A stretch of DNA of 64,000 bases, from assembly GCF_001678945.1 (NCBI RefSeq), contig NZ_CP015124.1:2456001-2520000 (forward strand), written 5' to 3'. The position numbers and the translations under genes are program-made. This stretch comes from Phaeobacter gallaeciensis (lineage in GTDB: Bacteria; Pseudomonadota; Alphaproteobacteria; Rhodobacterales; Rhodobacteraceae). Below are positions 1 to 10,589 of this stretch, piece by piece (positions within the stretch are counted from its first letter, which is position 1; each line of letters opens with the position of its first letter). The notes beneath the pieces are model-generated. The model had not been told where the DNA came from. It saw only the letters and a list, made by a program, of their open reading frames with translations, and made no database searches.

Positions 1-57
1 CAAGAAGACGGCACTTATGATCAGCTTTATAAACGCTGGTTCGGCGGATCGAGGTGA
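1..57 (+). CDS. Amino-acid ABC transporter substrate-binding protein, C-terminal end (partial)
   Basis: Only the last 18 codons are in the window, read in frame from base 1 to the TGA at 55-57. The peptide contains DGTYDQLYKRWFG, which resembles the closing helix of family-3 periplasmic amino-acid binding proteins (a D-G-T-Y-x-x-I/L-Y-x-K/R-W-F-G pattern). That comparison is from family knowledge, and the rest of the gene is outside the window. It could serve the hut regulon about 2 kb away, but nothing here shows the ligand. Confidence 0.6.
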   Translation, partial: QEDGTYDQLYKRWFGGSR

Positions 58-78
58 TCTGGACCCCCGGTTACGCGT

Positions 79-426
79 TCAGTGGATGGTGGGTTCTTCC
101 CCGTCAAAGAACGGCGTCATCTGAGCGACGATAACGGCGTTCTCCGCCAGTGCGCGGTCCATCAACTCGCGCTCTTCCTCACCGATCTCGTGACCTTCGG
201 CTTCGCGCTCGGCCAGGGTGCCGTATCCGGTCACATCCAGCGGCGCGGTGTCGGCCTGTTTCAGGATCGCCACGGTTTCGCGCACGGCTTCGGCTTCATC
301 CACGCCCGAGGCATAGACCATCAGCGCAGCGCCCGAGGCGCCATCGGGCAGCCCGTCGCCTTCTTTGCGGCCAATCTGAACCAGCAGCGTATAGACCTGC
401 TGGCGGGAGGGTTTCTTCTTTTCCAT
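79..426 (-). CDS. Conserved hypothetical small acidic protein
   Basis: A 115-residue soluble protein starting MEKKKPSRQQVYTLLVQIGR. It is rich in Glu and Asp, with no signal peptide or membrane segment. I chose the ATG whose product begins with the basic MEKKK stretch; in-frame ATGs lie a few codons upstream and would add 4 to 12 unremarkable residues. No clear Shine-Dalgarno helps decide. The coding pattern is better than that of the opposite-strand frames. I do not recognise the family. Its 3' end faces the end of the preceding ABC gene, so the two are convergent. Confidence 0.6.
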   Translation of the reverse strand: MEKKKPSRQQVYTLLVQIGRKEGDGLPDGASGAALMVYASGVDEAEAVRETVAILKQADTAPLDVTGYGTLAEREAEGHEIGEEERELMDRALAENAVIVAQMTPFFDGEEPTIH

Positions 427-612
427 GGCGCAGGCCATACGCGGGGCGCGCTGCGCGGTCAATCGTCTTAGAGCCTGCAGAAGTGGTCTGCGCGGTTGTC
501 ATTTGCGCTGGTTTACCGATCCTCAACTCCGGGTCTGCTAAGGGAGGCGGGGCCGGTTCTCACGCGCCGGGCCGATTTTCTGTTTTGCTCATGCTTTTTC
601 AGGACCGATCTT

Positions 613-2184
613 ATGCCCATTGCATCCGAGTTGCCCGTCGATACCTCAGCCTCTGCGGCGCAGATGGCGGATGCGATGTTCGGCAGCGGAATTACCGTTC
701 TCAATGCCAGCTACACAGGCGCCAAAGACGCCTCAGGCATCTATTCGGATGGCGACACGGTTGCCTCTGAAATCACCCCCTCGGACACCGGCGTGATCCT
801 GTCGACTGGCAATGCGGCGGATGTGACCAACAGCAGCGGTGACGTGAACACCAGCTCGCGGACCACGACGCGCCACGGAGAAGCGGGCGATTCCGACCTG
901 ACCGATCTGGCGGGTATGCAGACCTATGATGCGGCGGTGTTCGAGGCTAATTTTATTCCCGCGGGCTCGACGCTGACCATGCAGTTCGTGTTCTCCTCGG
1001 AAGAGTATTTGGAGTACGTCAACAAGGGGTTCAACGACGCGGTCGGGGTCTGGGTCAACGGCGAGCAGGCCGAGCTGACGATTGGCAGCGGTGACATTTC
1101 CATCGACAATATCAACGATGGGTCGAACCAGGATCTTTATGTCGACAACAACCAGCATGACGACACCTACAATACCGAAATGGATGGCTTCACCATCACG
1201 TTGACGCTGACCGCGCCGGTCAAGCCGGGGCAGGTGAACTCGATCAAGATCGGCATCGCGGATGCGGGTGATGATAAATACGATTCCAACCTGCTGATCG
1301 CTGGGGACTCTATCCAGACCGCGCTGGTGGCAGGGGATGACGCAATCACGCTGGATGAGGGCAGTTCGGACACGCTGGATGTGCTGACCAATGACAGCCA
1401 CACGCCCGGCACGACGCTGACCATCACCCATATCAACGGCCAGCCGGTGGTGGCGGGTAGCACCGTCACCCTGTCGGGCGGCCAGCGCATCACCCTGAAT
1501 GACGATGGCACCTTTGACATTGCCGCGCAGGATGATGTCGACGATCCCGAGACCACGACTTTTACCTATACGGTTGCCGATGGGCTGGGGAATACCGACA
1601 CGGGTCTGGTGAAAATGACCACGGTCCCCTGTTTCGTGGCCGGGACGTTAATTGATACCGCCGCGGGGCTGCAGCCGGTGGAGAGGCTGGAGCCGGGTAC
1701 TCTGGTTCATACCCGTGACAATGGATTGCAGCCGCTGCGCTGGGTCGGCCGCAGCCACCGCCGCGCAGAGGGCGCCGATGCGCCGGTTGTCCTGGTCGCA
1801 GGCGCGCTGGGCGATCACGCTGCGCTAGAGCTGTCGCCCTGCCACCGGGTTCTTGTGTCCTCGGATCGGGCAGAGCTGTTGTTTGGTGCGCCGCAGGTTC
1901 TGGTCAAGGCCAAGGATCTGGTCAACGGCGACAGCATCCGCATGCGCCGTGATGGCGGCCCGGTGACCTATGTGCACCTGCTGTTTGACCGGCACGAGAT
2001 CATCCGGGGCAACGGGTTGGAGAGCGAAAGCTATCATCCCGGCCTTGAAACCGCTGCCAGTTTTGATGGTGAAACGCGGGCGGAGATCCTGCACCTCATT
2101 GGCGGCGACTGGTCCGCCTACGGCCCTTCTGCCCGTCCGGCGCTGAAAGGATACGAAAGCCAGCTACTGCTGAAGGCTGGCTAA
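613..2184 (+). CDS. Secreted choice-of-anchor L / Hint-domain protein
   Basis: A 523-residue protein. The ATG at 613 is preceded by AGGA nine bases upstream, and the longer in-frame extension looks non-coding. Residues about 10-235 form a choice-of-anchor L type domain, with the tell-tale FVFSSEEYLEYV segment. Residues about 240-335 resemble a cadherin/VCBS-like repeat (DDAITLDEGSSDTLDVLTND). From PCFVAGTLI (Cys340) to the end is a Hint_2 domain of the Rhodobacteraceae type, including the late ESESYHPG motif. Hint domains self-cleave at the catalytic Cys, so an autoprocessed surface or secreted protein is inferred. There is no Sec signal, and no exporter gene lies in the window. The protein is acidic, as secreted RTX-like proteins usually are. 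Confidence 0.85.
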   Translation: MPIASELPVDTSASAAQMADAMFGSGITVLNASYTGAKDASGIYSDGDTVASEITPSDTGVILSTGNAADVTNSSGDVNTSSRTTTRHGEAGDSDLTDLAGMQTYDAAVFEANFIPAGSTLTMQFVFSSEEYLEYVNKGFNDAVGVWVNGEQAELTIGSGDISIDNINDGSNQDLYVDNNQHDDTYNTEMDGFTITLTLTAPVKPGQVNSIKIGIADAGDDKYDSNLLIAGDSIQTALVAGDDAITLDEGSSDTLDVLTNDSHTPGTTLTITHINGQPVVAGSTVTLSGGQRITLNDDGTFDIAAQDDVDDPETTTFTYTVADGLGNTDTGLVKMTTVPCFVAGTLIDTAAGLQPVERLEPGTLVHTRDNGLQPLRWVGRSHRRAEGADAPVVLVAGALGDHAALELSPCHRVLVSSDRAELLFGAPQVLVKAKDLVNGDSIRMRRDGGPVTYVHLLFDRHEIIRGNGLESESYHPGLETAASFDGETRAEILHLIGGDWSAYGPSARPALKGYESQLLLKAG

Positions 2185-2199
2185 GGTTCAGGTGCGGGA

Positions 2200-2901
2200 T
2201 CAGTACTGGGTGCGCATCCGGTAGCCCGGGTGAAAATGCATCCGGACAAAAGTCACCGGCTGCTCCTGAAACCAGGTTGCCCGTTCCATGAGGAACAGTG
2301 GCGTGCCCTCTTGCGTGCCAAGGAATCCGGCCAGCGCGGCATCCGCCGCCACCGAGGACAGGGTGATTTCGGCATTGGAAAAGGGGACCCGTGACAGCAG
2401 CCATTCGTTCGGTCCGGTCTGCGAAAAATCCGCCTCCGCGACATCCGGTACCGCGTCGATATTGATCCAGCGGTCCTCGAACTGAAAGGGGCTGTTGTCG
2501 GCGTAATGCATGCATTGCAGATGCAGGACCTCTGCCCCCGCCATCAGCCCCATCTGCGAGGACAGCCACCCCGGCGCGGGCACGGCGGCACGGCTGACCA
2601 GCCGGTAGCGATACACCGCATTCATGTCCTCGACCTGCTGGCGGGTCACGGTGATTTCCAGCCGCGCCTGTTTCACCGGCGCGATGGCAACGCGCGTGCC
2701 GCTCTTGCGCTTGCGGTCGATGATGCCACGTTCGGCCAGTTCGCGCAGCGCGCGGTTCACTGTGGCGCGGGCGCAGCCGAATTCCTCGGACAACTCCTGT
2801 TCAGTGGGGAGTAGGGCACCCTGATCCCAAACCCGGTCCTGAATGCGGCGCAGCACCTCGTCCCGGATATCCTGAAAACTGGTTTTCTTTTGTGGCTGCA
2901 C
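2200..2901 (-). CDS. hutC: Histidine utilization repressor HutC (GntR/UTRA family)
   Basis: A 233-residue GntR-type repressor. Residues about 9-75 form the winged helix (LPTEQELSEEFGCARATVNRALRELAERGIIDRK). Residues about 95-230 form a UTRA effector domain ending in a conserved HPGYRMRTQY-like tail. In the HutC family the inducer is urocanate, and the protein represses hut genes in its absence. It lies 77 bp downstream of hutF on the same strand, so the two are probably co-transcribed and HutC represses its own operon. The likely operator is the palindrome at 4356-4371. Its stop is 15 bp from the convergent Hint-protein gene. Confidence 0.93.
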   Translation of the reverse strand: MQPQKKTSFQDIRDEVLRRIQDRVWDQGALLPTEQELSEEFGCARATVNRALRELAERGIIDRKRKSGTRVAIAPVKQARLEITVTRQQVEDMNAVYRYRLVSRAAVPAPGWLSSQMGLMAGAEVLHLQCMHYADNSPFQFEDRWINIDAVPDVAEADFSQTGPNEWLLSRVPFSNAEITLSSVAADAALAGFLGTQEGTPLFLMERATWFQEQPVTFVRMHFHPGYRMRTQY

Positions 2902-2978
2902 CGGCTGTCCTGCTGCTGGTTGTGGCGAAAGGGTCGACCCGTTCTCGGCGCCCGGGCGCGTTTTGTAAAGTCGCGCGG

Positions 2979-4346
2979 TCAGAGTGCGGCGCGCAAGGAC
3001 TGCACTGTGTCGCGGAAGGCGGCCAAAATCTGCTCCCGGCCCACGTGGCGCCCCTGTTTCACCTGATGACGTCCGGCGCTCCAGACATCGGTGACGGCGC
3101 CGTCACCCGCGGCGAAGCACAGACCGTCCAGCAGTTGTTCGGGCGTCAGCGCACAGAGAGCAGGCAGAGAGGTGTCGACGGCAATAAGATCGGCCAGCGC
3201 CCCGGTTTCGATCTGCCCGGCGGCGCGGCCCAGCGCCTGCGCCCCGCCCCGGGCGGCGCCCAGATACAGGGTGTCGCCGACGGACCCCGGTCCCGGGGTC
3301 ATCACGTTGCGGGCCAGATCGCGCAAGCGCTGGGAATACTCCAGCTGGCGCAGTTCTTCGGACAGGGCGATGCGGATATTGGAATCCGATCCGATCCCGA
3401 AGCGCCCGCCATTCCCCAGATACTCCGCCCCATTAAACGGGCCATCGCCCAGATTTGCTTCGGTGATCGGGCACAGCCCCGCGACCGCGCCTGATGTGGC
3501 CATCGTCCGCGTTTCCGCCTCAGTCATATGGGTGGCGTGGATCAGGCACCAGTCCTTGCCCACCGGCGCGTTGTTCAGCAGCCATTCGACAGGACGAGAG
3601 CCCAGCCAGTCTTGGATATCCTTCACCTCGGCGGGTTGTTCGGCGATATGGATATGGACCGGCGCGCCGTCTTGGATCTTCAGGACCTCTGCCAGATCTT
3701 CGGGGCTGGTGGCGCGCAAGGAGTGCGGAGCGATGCCAACGCGGGTGTCGGCGGGCAGGTCTCGGTCAGCATTTCTGCGAACCTGCGCCACAAGATCGGT
3801 AAACCCGTCCACCGAATTGCCGAACCGCAATTGTCCACCTGTCAGAGGCTGCTGCCCAGCCCCGCCATAGGAATACAAAACCGGCAGATGCGTCAGGCCG
3901 ATACCGGTCTCGGCAGCGGCGGCAAAGACTCGGTTGCTCAGCTCGGCAGGGTCGTCATAGGGGGCGCCGCCGGGTTGATGGTGGACATAGTGGAATTCCC
4001 CCCCGGCGGAGTACCCGGCTTCCAGCATCTCCATGAAGGTCAGCGCCGCGATGGTCTGATACTGTTCAGGGCTGAGGTGATCGAGGAAGCGATACATCAG
4101 CTGTCGCCAGGTCCAGAAACTGTCCTGCCCGGCGGCGCGGTATTCGCTCATCCCCGCCATCGCCCGCTGAAAACTGTGCGAGTGCAGGTTGGCCAGCCCC
4201 GGCAGTAGCGTGTCGACGCGGGCATCCCCATCGCCGGGCGCCGCATTGGCGGTGATCTTTGCAATGGCTCCATTCTCAATCCTCAGCCGGACGTTCTGGA
4301 CCCATCCCGATGGGGTGCGGGCCTGCCGTGCAAAAATTGTCTGCAT
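2979..4346 (-). CDS. hutF: Formimidoylglutamate deiminase HutF
   Basis: A 455-residue amidohydrolase. The N-terminal metal-binding motif is [18 protein letters not shown]; later motifs are [19 protein letters not shown] and GIGSDSNI, the expected zinc-ligand and catalytic positions of the superfamily. HutF converts N-formimidoyl-L-glutamate to N-formyl-L-glutamate plus ammonia. This, with hutG in the divergent operon, defines the five-step histidine pathway ending in glutamate and formate. Full length for the family. It is divergent from hutI across a 74-bp promoter region and is followed by hutC. Confidence 0.93.
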   Translation of the reverse strand: MQTIFARQARTPSGWVQNVRLRIENGAIAKITANAAPGDGDARVDTLLPGLANLHSHSFQRAMAGMSEYRAAGQDSFWTWRQLMYRFLDHLSPEQYQTIAALTFMEMLEAGYSAGGEFHYVHHQPGGAPYDDPAELSNRVFAAAAETGIGLTHLPVLYSYGGAGQQPLTGGQLRFGNSVDGFTDLVAQVRRNADRDLPADTRVGIAPHSLRATSPEDLAEVLKIQDGAPVHIHIAEQPAEVKDIQDWLGSRPVEWLLNNAPVGKDWCLIHATHMTEAETRTMATSGAVAGLCPITEANLGDGPFNGAEYLGNGGRFGIGSDSNIRIALSEELRQLEYSQRLRDLARNVMTPGPGSVGDTLYLGAARGGAQALGRAAGQIETGALADLIAVDTSLPALCALTPEQLLDGLCFAAGDGAVTDVWSAGRHQVKQGRHVGREQILAAFRDTVQSLRAAL

Positions 4347-4355
4347 CTGATCACC

Positions 4356-4371
4356 TTATGTATAGACATAA
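4356..4371. promoter_or_regulatory. Probable HutC operator in the divergent hutF/hutI promoter
   Basis: A 16-bp inverted repeat with perfect half sites TTATGT and ACATAA separated by ATAG. The core TGT-N4-ACA matches the type of site bound by HutC and other UTRA-family GntR proteins. It lies 10 bp upstream of the hutF ATG and 50 bp upstream of the hutI ATG. It overlaps a plausible hutI -10 element (TATAGA at 4361-4366, with TTGTCT 18 bp upstream). Binding there would block both directions. Binding by HutC is inferred from family knowledge and position. Confidence 0.75.
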
Positions 4372-4420
4372 TATGAATATGCTCATATCAATCCTGCATC
4401 AAGAACTTTGTGAGGGGCTG

Positions 4421-5635
4421 ATGACTGACGCATCCCGATATGTGCTGACCGGAGGATCCGCTGCCACGATGGTGCAGGGTGATGTGCCTTATGGGCTGAT
4501 TTCCGCAGCGGCTGTCGCGATCAGGGAGGGCCTGATCGACTGGGCCGGGGCCGAGGCTGACCTGCCGGACACCTACGCAGACTGGGACCGGCAGGATCTA
4601 GAAGGGCGGTTGCTGACGCCTGCACTGATCGACTGCCACACCCATCTGGTGTTCGGCGGAGACCGGGCGCGGGAATTTGAAATGCGCCTGAACGGCGCAT
4701 CCTATGAAGAACTCGCCCGTGCCGGGGGCGGCATCGTCTCGACCGTTTCGGCCACTCGCGCCGCGTCAGAACAGGAACTGGTTGCGAGCGCCCTGCCGCG
4801 TCTGGATGCGCTGATCGCCGAAGGGATCACCACGGTCGAAATCAAATCCGGCTATGGGCTGGACCGCGAGGCTGAGCTGACAATGCTGCGCGCCGCCCGT
4901 CGGTTGGGGCAGATGCGCCCGGTGACAGTCATCACGACCTTTCTGGGCGCCCACGCCGTGCCGCCGGAATACACCGGCCGTGCTGGGGCCTATCTGCAGG
5001 AGGTCTGCTTGCCCACCCTGCGCGCGGCCCATGATGAAGGGCTGGTCGATGCGGTGGACGGGTTCTGCGAAAACATCGCTTTCTCCCCGGCTGAGATCGA
5101 ACAGGTCTTTGCCTGCGCGCAGGAACTGGGTCTGCCGGTCAAACTGCATGCCGAGCAGCTGAGCCGTCAGGGCGGCACCGCGCTGGCCGCGCGTTATGGG
5201 GCGCTGTCGGTCGATCACCTTGAATATGCCAATGCGGCGGATGCTGCGGCAATGGCCGAGGCAGGCAGTGTCGCGACCATCCTGCCCGGTGCCTATTACA
5301 CGATCCGGGAAACCCAGGCGCCGCCCATCACGCTGTTTCGTGACCACGGCGTGCCGATGGCGCTGGCAACGGACTGCAATCCCGGTTCCTCGCCGATGAC
5401 CTCGCTTCTGATGGCGATGAACATGGGTTGCACCCTGTTCCGCATGACCCCGGAAGAGACACTGGCCGGGGTGACCTGCCACGCGGCACAGGCGCTGGGC
5501 CTTTCGGACCGGGGCCGCATCGCGGCGGGCCTGCGCGCCGATCTGGCCATCTGGAACGTTAGTCGCCCGGCCGAGCTGTCCTATCGCATCGGTTTCAACC
5601 CGCTCCACGCACGTATTTTCGAAGGCAGACCATGA
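4421..5635 (+). CDS. hutI: Imidazolonepropionase HutI
   Basis: A 404-residue amidohydrolase; the ATG at 4421 follows a GAGGGG Shine-Dalgarno and gives the family's usual length. The metal motif [27 protein letters not shown] is near residue 65. Further signature segments are [44 protein letters not shown] and [10 protein letters not shown]. The enzyme hydrolyses 4-imidazolone-5-propanoate to N-formimidoyl-L-glutamate, the third step of histidine degradation. It is first in a four-gene operon and overlaps hutH by an ATGA. Confidence 0.95.
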   Translation: MTDASRYVLTGGSAATMVQGDVPYGLISAAAVAIREGLIDWAGAEADLPDTYADWDRQDLEGRLLTPALIDCHTHLVFGGDRAREFEMRLNGASYEELARAGGGIVSTVSATRAASEQELVASALPRLDALIAEGITTVEIKSGYGLDREAELTMLRAARRLGQMRPVTVITTFLGAHAVPPEYTGRAGAYLQEVCLPTLRAAHDEGLVDAVDGFCENIAFSPAEIEQVFACAQELGLPVKLHAEQLSRQGGTALAARYGALSVDHLEYANAADAAAMAEAGSVATILPGAYYTIRETQAPPITLFRDHGVPMALATDCNPGSSPMTSLLMAMNMGCTLFRMTPEETLAGVTCHAAQALGLSDRGRIAAGLRADLAIWNVSRPAELSYRIGFNPLHARIFEGRP

Positions 5636-7155
5636 TTGAGATGACCCCGGGCGCGGTGACGCTGCAAACGCTCGAAACCCTGTATCGCTCTGACACCCCG
5701 GTCCGGCTGGACCCGGCGGCGCGCTCCGCTGTCGAGGCTGCGGCCCGGATGGTGGCAGAGGCCGCAGCGGGCGATGCGCCGGTCTATGGCATCAACACCG
5801 GATTCGGCAAACTCGCCTCGACCCGGATCGCGCCAGAAGACACGGCCACGCTGCAACGCAATCTGATCCTCAGCCATTGCTGCGGTGTTGGCGATCCGCT
5901 GCCCGCAGACCGCACCCGCCTGATGATGGCGCTGAAATTGCTCTCGATGGGGCGGGGCGCCTCTGGTGTGCGCTGGGCGGTGATCGCCCAGATCGAGGCT
6001 ATGCTGGCATGCGGGGTCATTCCCGTTGTACCCTCGCAAGGCTCTGTCGGCGCCTCGGGCGATCTGGCACCGCTGGCGCATATGGCGGCGGTGATGATCG
6101 GCGAAGGCGAGGCTACCTATGACGGGGCGCGCATGCCCGGCGCCAGGGCGCTGGAACTGGCGGGGCTGGAGCCGATCGTTCTGGGGCCAAAGGAGGGGCT
6201 GGGCCTGATCAACGGCACCCAGTTTTCCACCGCCTGCGCTCTTGCCGGATTGTTTGATGCCTGGCGTCTGGCCGAAGCCTCCATCGTGGTGGCGGCGCTG
6301 ACAACGGATGCGATCATGGGGTCCACCGCGCCGCTGATCGCGGATATTCACGCACTCAGGGGGCATGCCGGACAGATCGACGTGGCCCGCGAGATGCGCG
6401 CCATCATGAGTGGTAGCGAGATCCGCGAAAGCCATCGCGATGGCGACAGCCGTGTGCAGGATCCCTATTGCATCCGCTGTCAGCCGCAGGTGCTGGGCGC
6501 GGCGCTGGACGTGCTGCGGATGGCTGCCGCAACGCTGGAGATCGAGGCAAACGCGGTCACCGACAATCCGCTGGTGCTGGTCGAGGCCGGAAAGATCGTG
6601 TCGGGCGGCAATTTCCACGCCGAATACGTTGGCTTCGCCGCTGATCAGATTGCCCTCGCCGTAGCGGAGATCGGTGCCATCGCGCAGCGCCGCGTGGCGC
6701 TGATGGTGGATCCGTCGCTGTCCTTTGACCTGCCGCCCTTCTTAACCCCCGATCCGGGGCTCAATTCCGGTTTCATGATTGCCGAGGTCACGACTGCGGC
6801 CCTGATGAGCGAGAACAAGCATCTCGCCAATCCCTGTGTCACCGATTCCACTCCGACCTCGGCCAATCAGGAAGATCACGTGTCGATGGCCGCCCATGGT
6901 GCGCTGCGGCTGGGGCGGATGAACGCGAACCTGTCGGTGATCCTTGGGGTCGAATTGCTCTGCGCTGCGCAAGGGGTCGAGGCGCGGGCGCCGTTGGTGA
7001 CCTCTGACCGGCTGACGGAGGTGCTGCAGGCGCTGCGGGCGGAGATCCCGCCGCTCGCCGAAGATCGCTACCTCGCCCCCGAGATTGAGGCCGCCAGCGC
7101 CATGATCCGCAGCGGTGACATCGCCCGGGCCGCCGGAACCGAGGTGGTGCGATGA
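5632..7155 (+). CDS. hutH: Histidine ammonia-lyase HutH
   Basis: A 507-residue member of the aromatic ammonia-lyase family. The tripeptide A141-S142-G143, inside [16 protein letters not shown], is the precursor of the MIO prosthetic group. Other family motifs are [11 protein letters not shown] near the N-terminus, [21 protein letters not shown] and [12 protein letters not shown]. It removes ammonia from L-histidine to give urocanate, the first step of the pathway and the source of the HutC inducer. Start and stop overlap hutI and hutG by ATGA, implying translational coupling. Confidence 0.96.
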   Translation: MIEMTPGAVTLQTLETLYRSDTPVRLDPAARSAVEAAARMVAEAAAGDAPVYGINTGFGKLASTRIAPEDTATLQRNLILSHCCGVGDPLPADRTRLMMALKLLSMGRGASGVRWAVIAQIEAMLACGVIPVVPSQGSVGASGDLAPLAHMAAVMIGEGEATYDGARMPGARALELAGLEPIVLGPKEGLGLINGTQFSTACALAGLFDAWRLAEASIVVAALTTDAIMGSTAPLIADIHALRGHAGQIDVAREMRAIMSGSEIRESHRDGDSRVQDPYCIRCQPQVLGAALDVLRMAAATLEIEANAVTDNPLVLVEAGKIVSGGNFHAEYVGFAADQIALAVAEIGAIAQRRVALMVDPSLSFDLPPFLTPDPGLNSGFMIAEVTTAALMSENKHLANPCVTDSTPTSANQEDHVSMAAHGALRLGRMNANLSVILGVELLCAAQGVEARAPLVTSDRLTEVLQALRAEIPPLAEDRYLAPEIEAASAMIRSGDIARAAGTEVVR

Positions 7156-7934
7156 TCGAGGTTACCCGTGGCTCTTCCCCTTTGGTGCTGGGACTGCCGC
7201 ATACCGGCACCGACGTCCCGGAGGGCATCCGGGCGGGGCTGAACGAGACGGGCCGGGCACTGGCCGATACCGACTGGCATATTCACGACCTTTACGCGGG
7301 GCTGGTGGAAGAGGTCACCACCGTGCGCACCCCGGTCCATCGCTATGTCATCGACGTGAACCGCGATCCGGCGGGTGTCAGCCTGTATCCCGGGCAGAAC
7401 ACCACGACGTTGGTGCCGCTGACCGATTTCGACGGCCGCCCGATCTGGACAGCAGGGGCGGAGCCGGACAAGGCAGAGATTGCCCGCCGCCGCGACGCCT
7501 ATCATGCGCCCTATCACGCCGCGCTTGCGGCAGAGCTGGAGCGGGTCAGGGCACAGCACGGCTTTGCCATTCTCTATGACTGCCATTCGATCCGGGGCGA
7601 AATTCCCTTCCTCTTTGACGGGCCGCTGCCGGATTTCAACGTGGGCACCAATATGGGCACGACCTGCGATCCGGAGATCGAGGCGCTGACCCTGGCCCAT
7701 TGCGAGGCGGCGGAAGGCTACACCGCGATCCTGAACGGGCGCTTCAAAGGTGGTTGGACCACCCGCCACTATGGCCGCCCGTCCGAGGGCCTGCATGCGA
7801 TCCAGATGGAACTGGCGCAGCGCTGCTATTGCCTTGAACAGGCGCCCTGGACCTATGACATCGCGCGCGCCGACCGGCTGCGGGCGCATCTGAGCCGCAT
7901 TCTGACCGATCTGAAAAACTGGAGGCCGACATGA
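7152..7934 (+). CDS. hutG: N-formylglutamate deformylase HutG
   Basis: A 260-residue N-formylglutamate amidohydrolase-fold protein. Family features are [11 protein letters not shown] at the N-terminus, [24 protein letters not shown] (probable metal and catalytic residues) and [11 protein letters not shown]. It cleaves N-formyl-L-glutamate to L-glutamate and formate. It acts on the product of HutF, which is encoded on the opposite strand. It overlaps hutH upstream and hutU downstream by ATGA. Confidence 0.93.
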   Translation: MIEVTRGSSPLVLGLPHTGTDVPEGIRAGLNETGRALADTDWHIHDLYAGLVEEVTTVRTPVHRYVIDVNRDPAGVSLYPGQNTTTLVPLTDFDGRPIWTAGAEPDKAEIARRRDAYHAPYHAALAAELERVRAQHGFAILYDCHSIRGEIPFLFDGPLPDFNVGTNMGTTCDPEIEALTLAHCEAAEGYTAILNGRFKGGWTTRHYGRPSEGLHAIQMELAQRCYCLEQAPWTYDIARADRLRAHLSRILTDLKNWRPT

Positions 7935-9598
7935 GCGATCCCCGCAAGAACAACCGCGATATCTATCCACCCACCGGCCCCGAGATCAGCGCAAAAAGCT
8001 GGCTGACAGAGGCGCCGCTGCGGATGCTGATGAACAACCTGCATCCCGACGTCGCCGAAAACCCGCACGAGCTGGTGGTCTATGGCGGCATTGGCCGCGC
8101 CGCGCGGACCTGGAAGGACTTCGACCTGATCGTCGACAACCTGCGCGCGCTCGAAGAAGATCAGACCCTGCTGGTGCAATCGGGCAAACCCGTTGGCGTC
8201 TTCCAGACCCACAAGGACGCGCCGCGCGTGTTGATTGCCAACTCGAACCTGGTGCCGCATTGGGCGAATTGGGACCATTTCAACGAACTCGATAAAAAGG
8301 GGCTGATGATGTACGGCCAGATGACCGCCGGGTCCTGGATCTACATCGGCACCCAGGGCATTGTGCAGGGCACCTATGAAACCTTTGCTGAGGCAGGTCG
8401 CCAGCACTATGGCGGCGATATGCGTGGCAAGTGGATCCTGACTGGCGGCCTTGGCGGTATGGGCGGGGCGCAGCCTCTGGCAGCCGTCTTTGCGGGCGCC
8501 TGCTGTCTGGCGGTGGAATGCAACCCTGACAGCATCGATTTCCGCCTGCGCACGAAATACCTCGACGAGAAGGCCGAGACCCTGGACGAGGCCCTGGCGA
8601 TGATCGACCGCTGGACTGCCGCCGGAGAGGCGAAATCCGTTGGCCTTCTGGGCAATGCGGCAGATGTCTTTGCCGAGCTGGTCGCGCGCGGCGTCCGCCC
8701 CGATCTGGTGACGGACCAGACCTCGGCCCATGACCCGGTGAATGGTTACCTACCGCAGGGCTGGGCCATGGGCGAGTGGAAGCAGAAGCGAGAAACAGAC
8801 CCTAAAGCGGTGGAAAAGGCCGCTCGTGCTTCAATGAAGGTGCAGGTCGAGGCGATGTGCCAGTTCCACGCGATGGGCATTCCCACAGTCGATTACGGCA
8901 ACAACATCCGCCAGATGGCGCTGGAGGAGGGGCTGGAAAACGCCTTTGACTTCCCCGGTTTCGTGCCCGCCTATATCCGCCCGCTGTTCTGCCGGGGCAT
9001 TGGTCCCTTCCGCTGGTGCGCCCTGTCGGGCGATCCCGAGGATATCCGCAAGACCGACGCCAAGATGAAAGAGCTGTTCCCCGAGAACGAGGGCCTGCAT
9101 CGCTGGCTTGATATGGCAGAGGAACGGATCGCCTTTCAGGGCCTGCCTGCGAGGATCTGCTGGATCGGCCTTGGCGACCGGCATCGGGCCGGGCTGGCCT
9201 TCAACGAGATGGTTCGCAATGGCGAGTTGTCGGCGCCGGTCGTCATCGGCCGCGATCACCTCGATAGCGGCTCGGTCGCCTCGCCCAATCGCGAGACGGA
9301 GGCGATGATGGATGGATCCGACGCGGTGTCGGACTGGCCGCTGCTGAATGCGCTGCTCAATACCGCCTCGGGGGCGACCTGGGTGTCGCTGCACCATGGC
9401 GGTGGGGTTGGGATGGGCTTTTCGCAGCACTCCGGCGTGGTGATCTGCTGCGATGGCAGCGAGGACGCCGACCGCCGTATCGCACGGGTGCTGTGGAACG
9501 ATCCGGCCACCGGCGTCATGCGCCACGCCGATGCAGGATATGAGATCGCCAAGGACTGCGCGCGTGAGCACCAGCTGAACCTGCCGGGCATCCTCTAA
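7931..9598 (+). CDS. hutU: Urocanate hydratase HutU
   Basis: A 555-residue urocanase, the full family length. The N-terminal segment [22 protein letters not shown] and the NAD-binding region [19 protein letters not shown] are typical. [16 protein letters not shown] and [15 protein letters not shown] are strong signature segments. It converts urocanate to imidazolonepropionate using tightly bound NAD+. It is last in the hutI-H-G-U operon and is followed within a few bases by a strong palindromic terminator. Confidence 0.96.
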   Translation: MSDPRKNNRDIYPPTGPEISAKSWLTEAPLRMLMNNLHPDVAENPHELVVYGGIGRAARTWKDFDLIVDNLRALEEDQTLLVQSGKPVGVFQTHKDAPRVLIANSNLVPHWANWDHFNELDKKGLMMYGQMTAGSWIYIGTQGIVQGTYETFAEAGRQHYGGDMRGKWILTGGLGGMGGAQPLAAVFAGACCLAVECNPDSIDFRLRTKYLDEKAETLDEALAMIDRWTAAGEAKSVGLLGNAADVFAELVARGVRPDLVTDQTSAHDPVNGYLPQGWAMGEWKQKRETDPKAVEKAARASMKVQVEAMCQFHAMGIPTVDYGNNIRQMALEEGLENAFDFPGFVPAYIRPLFCRGIGPFRWCALSGDPEDIRKTDAKMKELFPENEGLHRWLDMAEERIAFQGLPARICWIGLGDRHRAGLAFNEMVRNGELSAPVVIGRDHLDSGSVASPNRETEAMMDGSDAVSDWPLLNALLNTASGATWVSLHHGGGVGMGFSQHSGVVICCDGSEDADRRIARVLWNDPATGVMRHADAGYEIAKDCAREHQLNLPGIL

Positions 9599-9602
9599 CG
9601 AA

Positions 9603-9628
9603 AAACGCGCCCCGGAGGGGGCGCGTTT
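9603..9628. terminator. Bidirectional terminator between hutU and dapD
   Basis: A perfect 11-bp inverted repeat with a GGAG loop. The arms end in AAA and TTT, so a U-run follows the hairpin in both directions. It lies between the converging stops of hutU and dapD. Confidence 0.8.
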
Positions 9629-9653
9629 CCAACAGTGCCAGTCAAGGCCGGGA

Positions 9654-10481
9654 TCAGTCGCGCAGCAGCTCGTTGATGCCGGTCTTGGAGCGGGTCTGCG
9701 CATCGACGCGCTTCACGATTACCGCACAGTAAAGGTTGATGCCGTTCTTCGACGGCATGGAGCCGGAGACCACGACCGAGTAAGGCGGCACTTCGCCATA
9801 CATCACTTCGCCGGTTTCACGGTCGACGATCTTGGTCGACTTGCCGATGTAGACGCCCATGCCCAGCACCGAGCCTTCGCGCACGATGCAGCCTTCGACC
9901 ACTTCGGAACGGGCGCCGATGAAGCAGTTGTCCTCGATGATGGTGGGGCCGGCCTGCATGGGTTCCAGAACGCCGCCGATGCCGACGCCGCCCGACAGGT
10001 GAACGTTCTTGCCGATCTGTGCGCAGGAGCCGACGGTGGCCCAAGTGTCGACCATGGTGCCCTCATCGACGTAGGCGCCGAGGTTCACGAAGGAGGGCAT
10101 CAGGACCACGCCCGGCGCGATGAAGGCGGATTTGCGCACGACGCAGTTCGGCACGGCGCGGAAGCCTGCGGCCTTCCACTGGTTTTCACCCCAGCCTAGG
10201 AATTTGCTGTCGACCTTGTCCCACCAGCCAGAGCCCTGCGGGCCGCCGGACTGGATTTCCATGTCCTTGATGCGGAAGCCCAGCAGCACGGCCTTCTTGG
10301 CCCATTGGTTCACATGCCAGTCGCCGTTTTCCAGCTTTTCGGCCACGCGCAAGCTGCCGCTGTCGAGCGCGTTAAGCGTATCTTCGATTGCTTCGCGCTG
10401 CTCGCCGGTGGTGGCGGGGGTGATGGTGTCACGAGCCTCCCAGGCGGCTTCGATTGCGGTTTCCAGCTGTGCGTTGGACAT
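9654..10481 (-). CDS. dapD: 2,3,4,5-tetrahydropyridine-2,6-dicarboxylate N-succinyltransferase DapD
   Basis: A 275-residue trimeric acyltransferase of the left-handed beta-helix type. It starts [18 protein letters not shown] after a GGAG Shine-Dalgarno. Hexapeptide repeats run from about residue 100 to 220 (for example [20 protein letters not shown] and IGVGGVLEP-like segments). DapD transfers succinyl from succinyl-CoA in the lysine/diaminopimelate pathway. An upstream in-frame ATG would add 21 residues not typical of DapD. It stands alone here, with no other dap gene in the window. Confidence 0.95.
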   Translation of the reverse strand: MSNAQLETAIEAAWEARDTITPATTGEQREAIEDTLNALDSGSLRVAEKLENGDWHVNQWAKKAVLLGFRIKDMEIQSGGPQGSGWWDKVDSKFLGWGENQWKAAGFRAVPNCVVRKSAFIAPGVVLMPSFVNLGAYVDEGTMVDTWATVGSCAQIGKNVHLSGGVGIGGVLEPMQAGPTIIEDNCFIGARSEVVEGCIVREGSVLGMGVYIGKSTKIVDRETGEVMYGEVPPYSVVVSGSMPSKNGINLYCAVIVKRVDAQTRSKTGINELLRD

Positions 10482-10589
10482 GCGTGTATCTCCGGCAAGA
10501 ATGTCGTTTCGCGCTTTCATAGCGGTATTCGGGGGGAAGGTCATGTGCGGATTGCGGTGAAACAGCGGCTTTGAGCGTCCTCAGACGAT

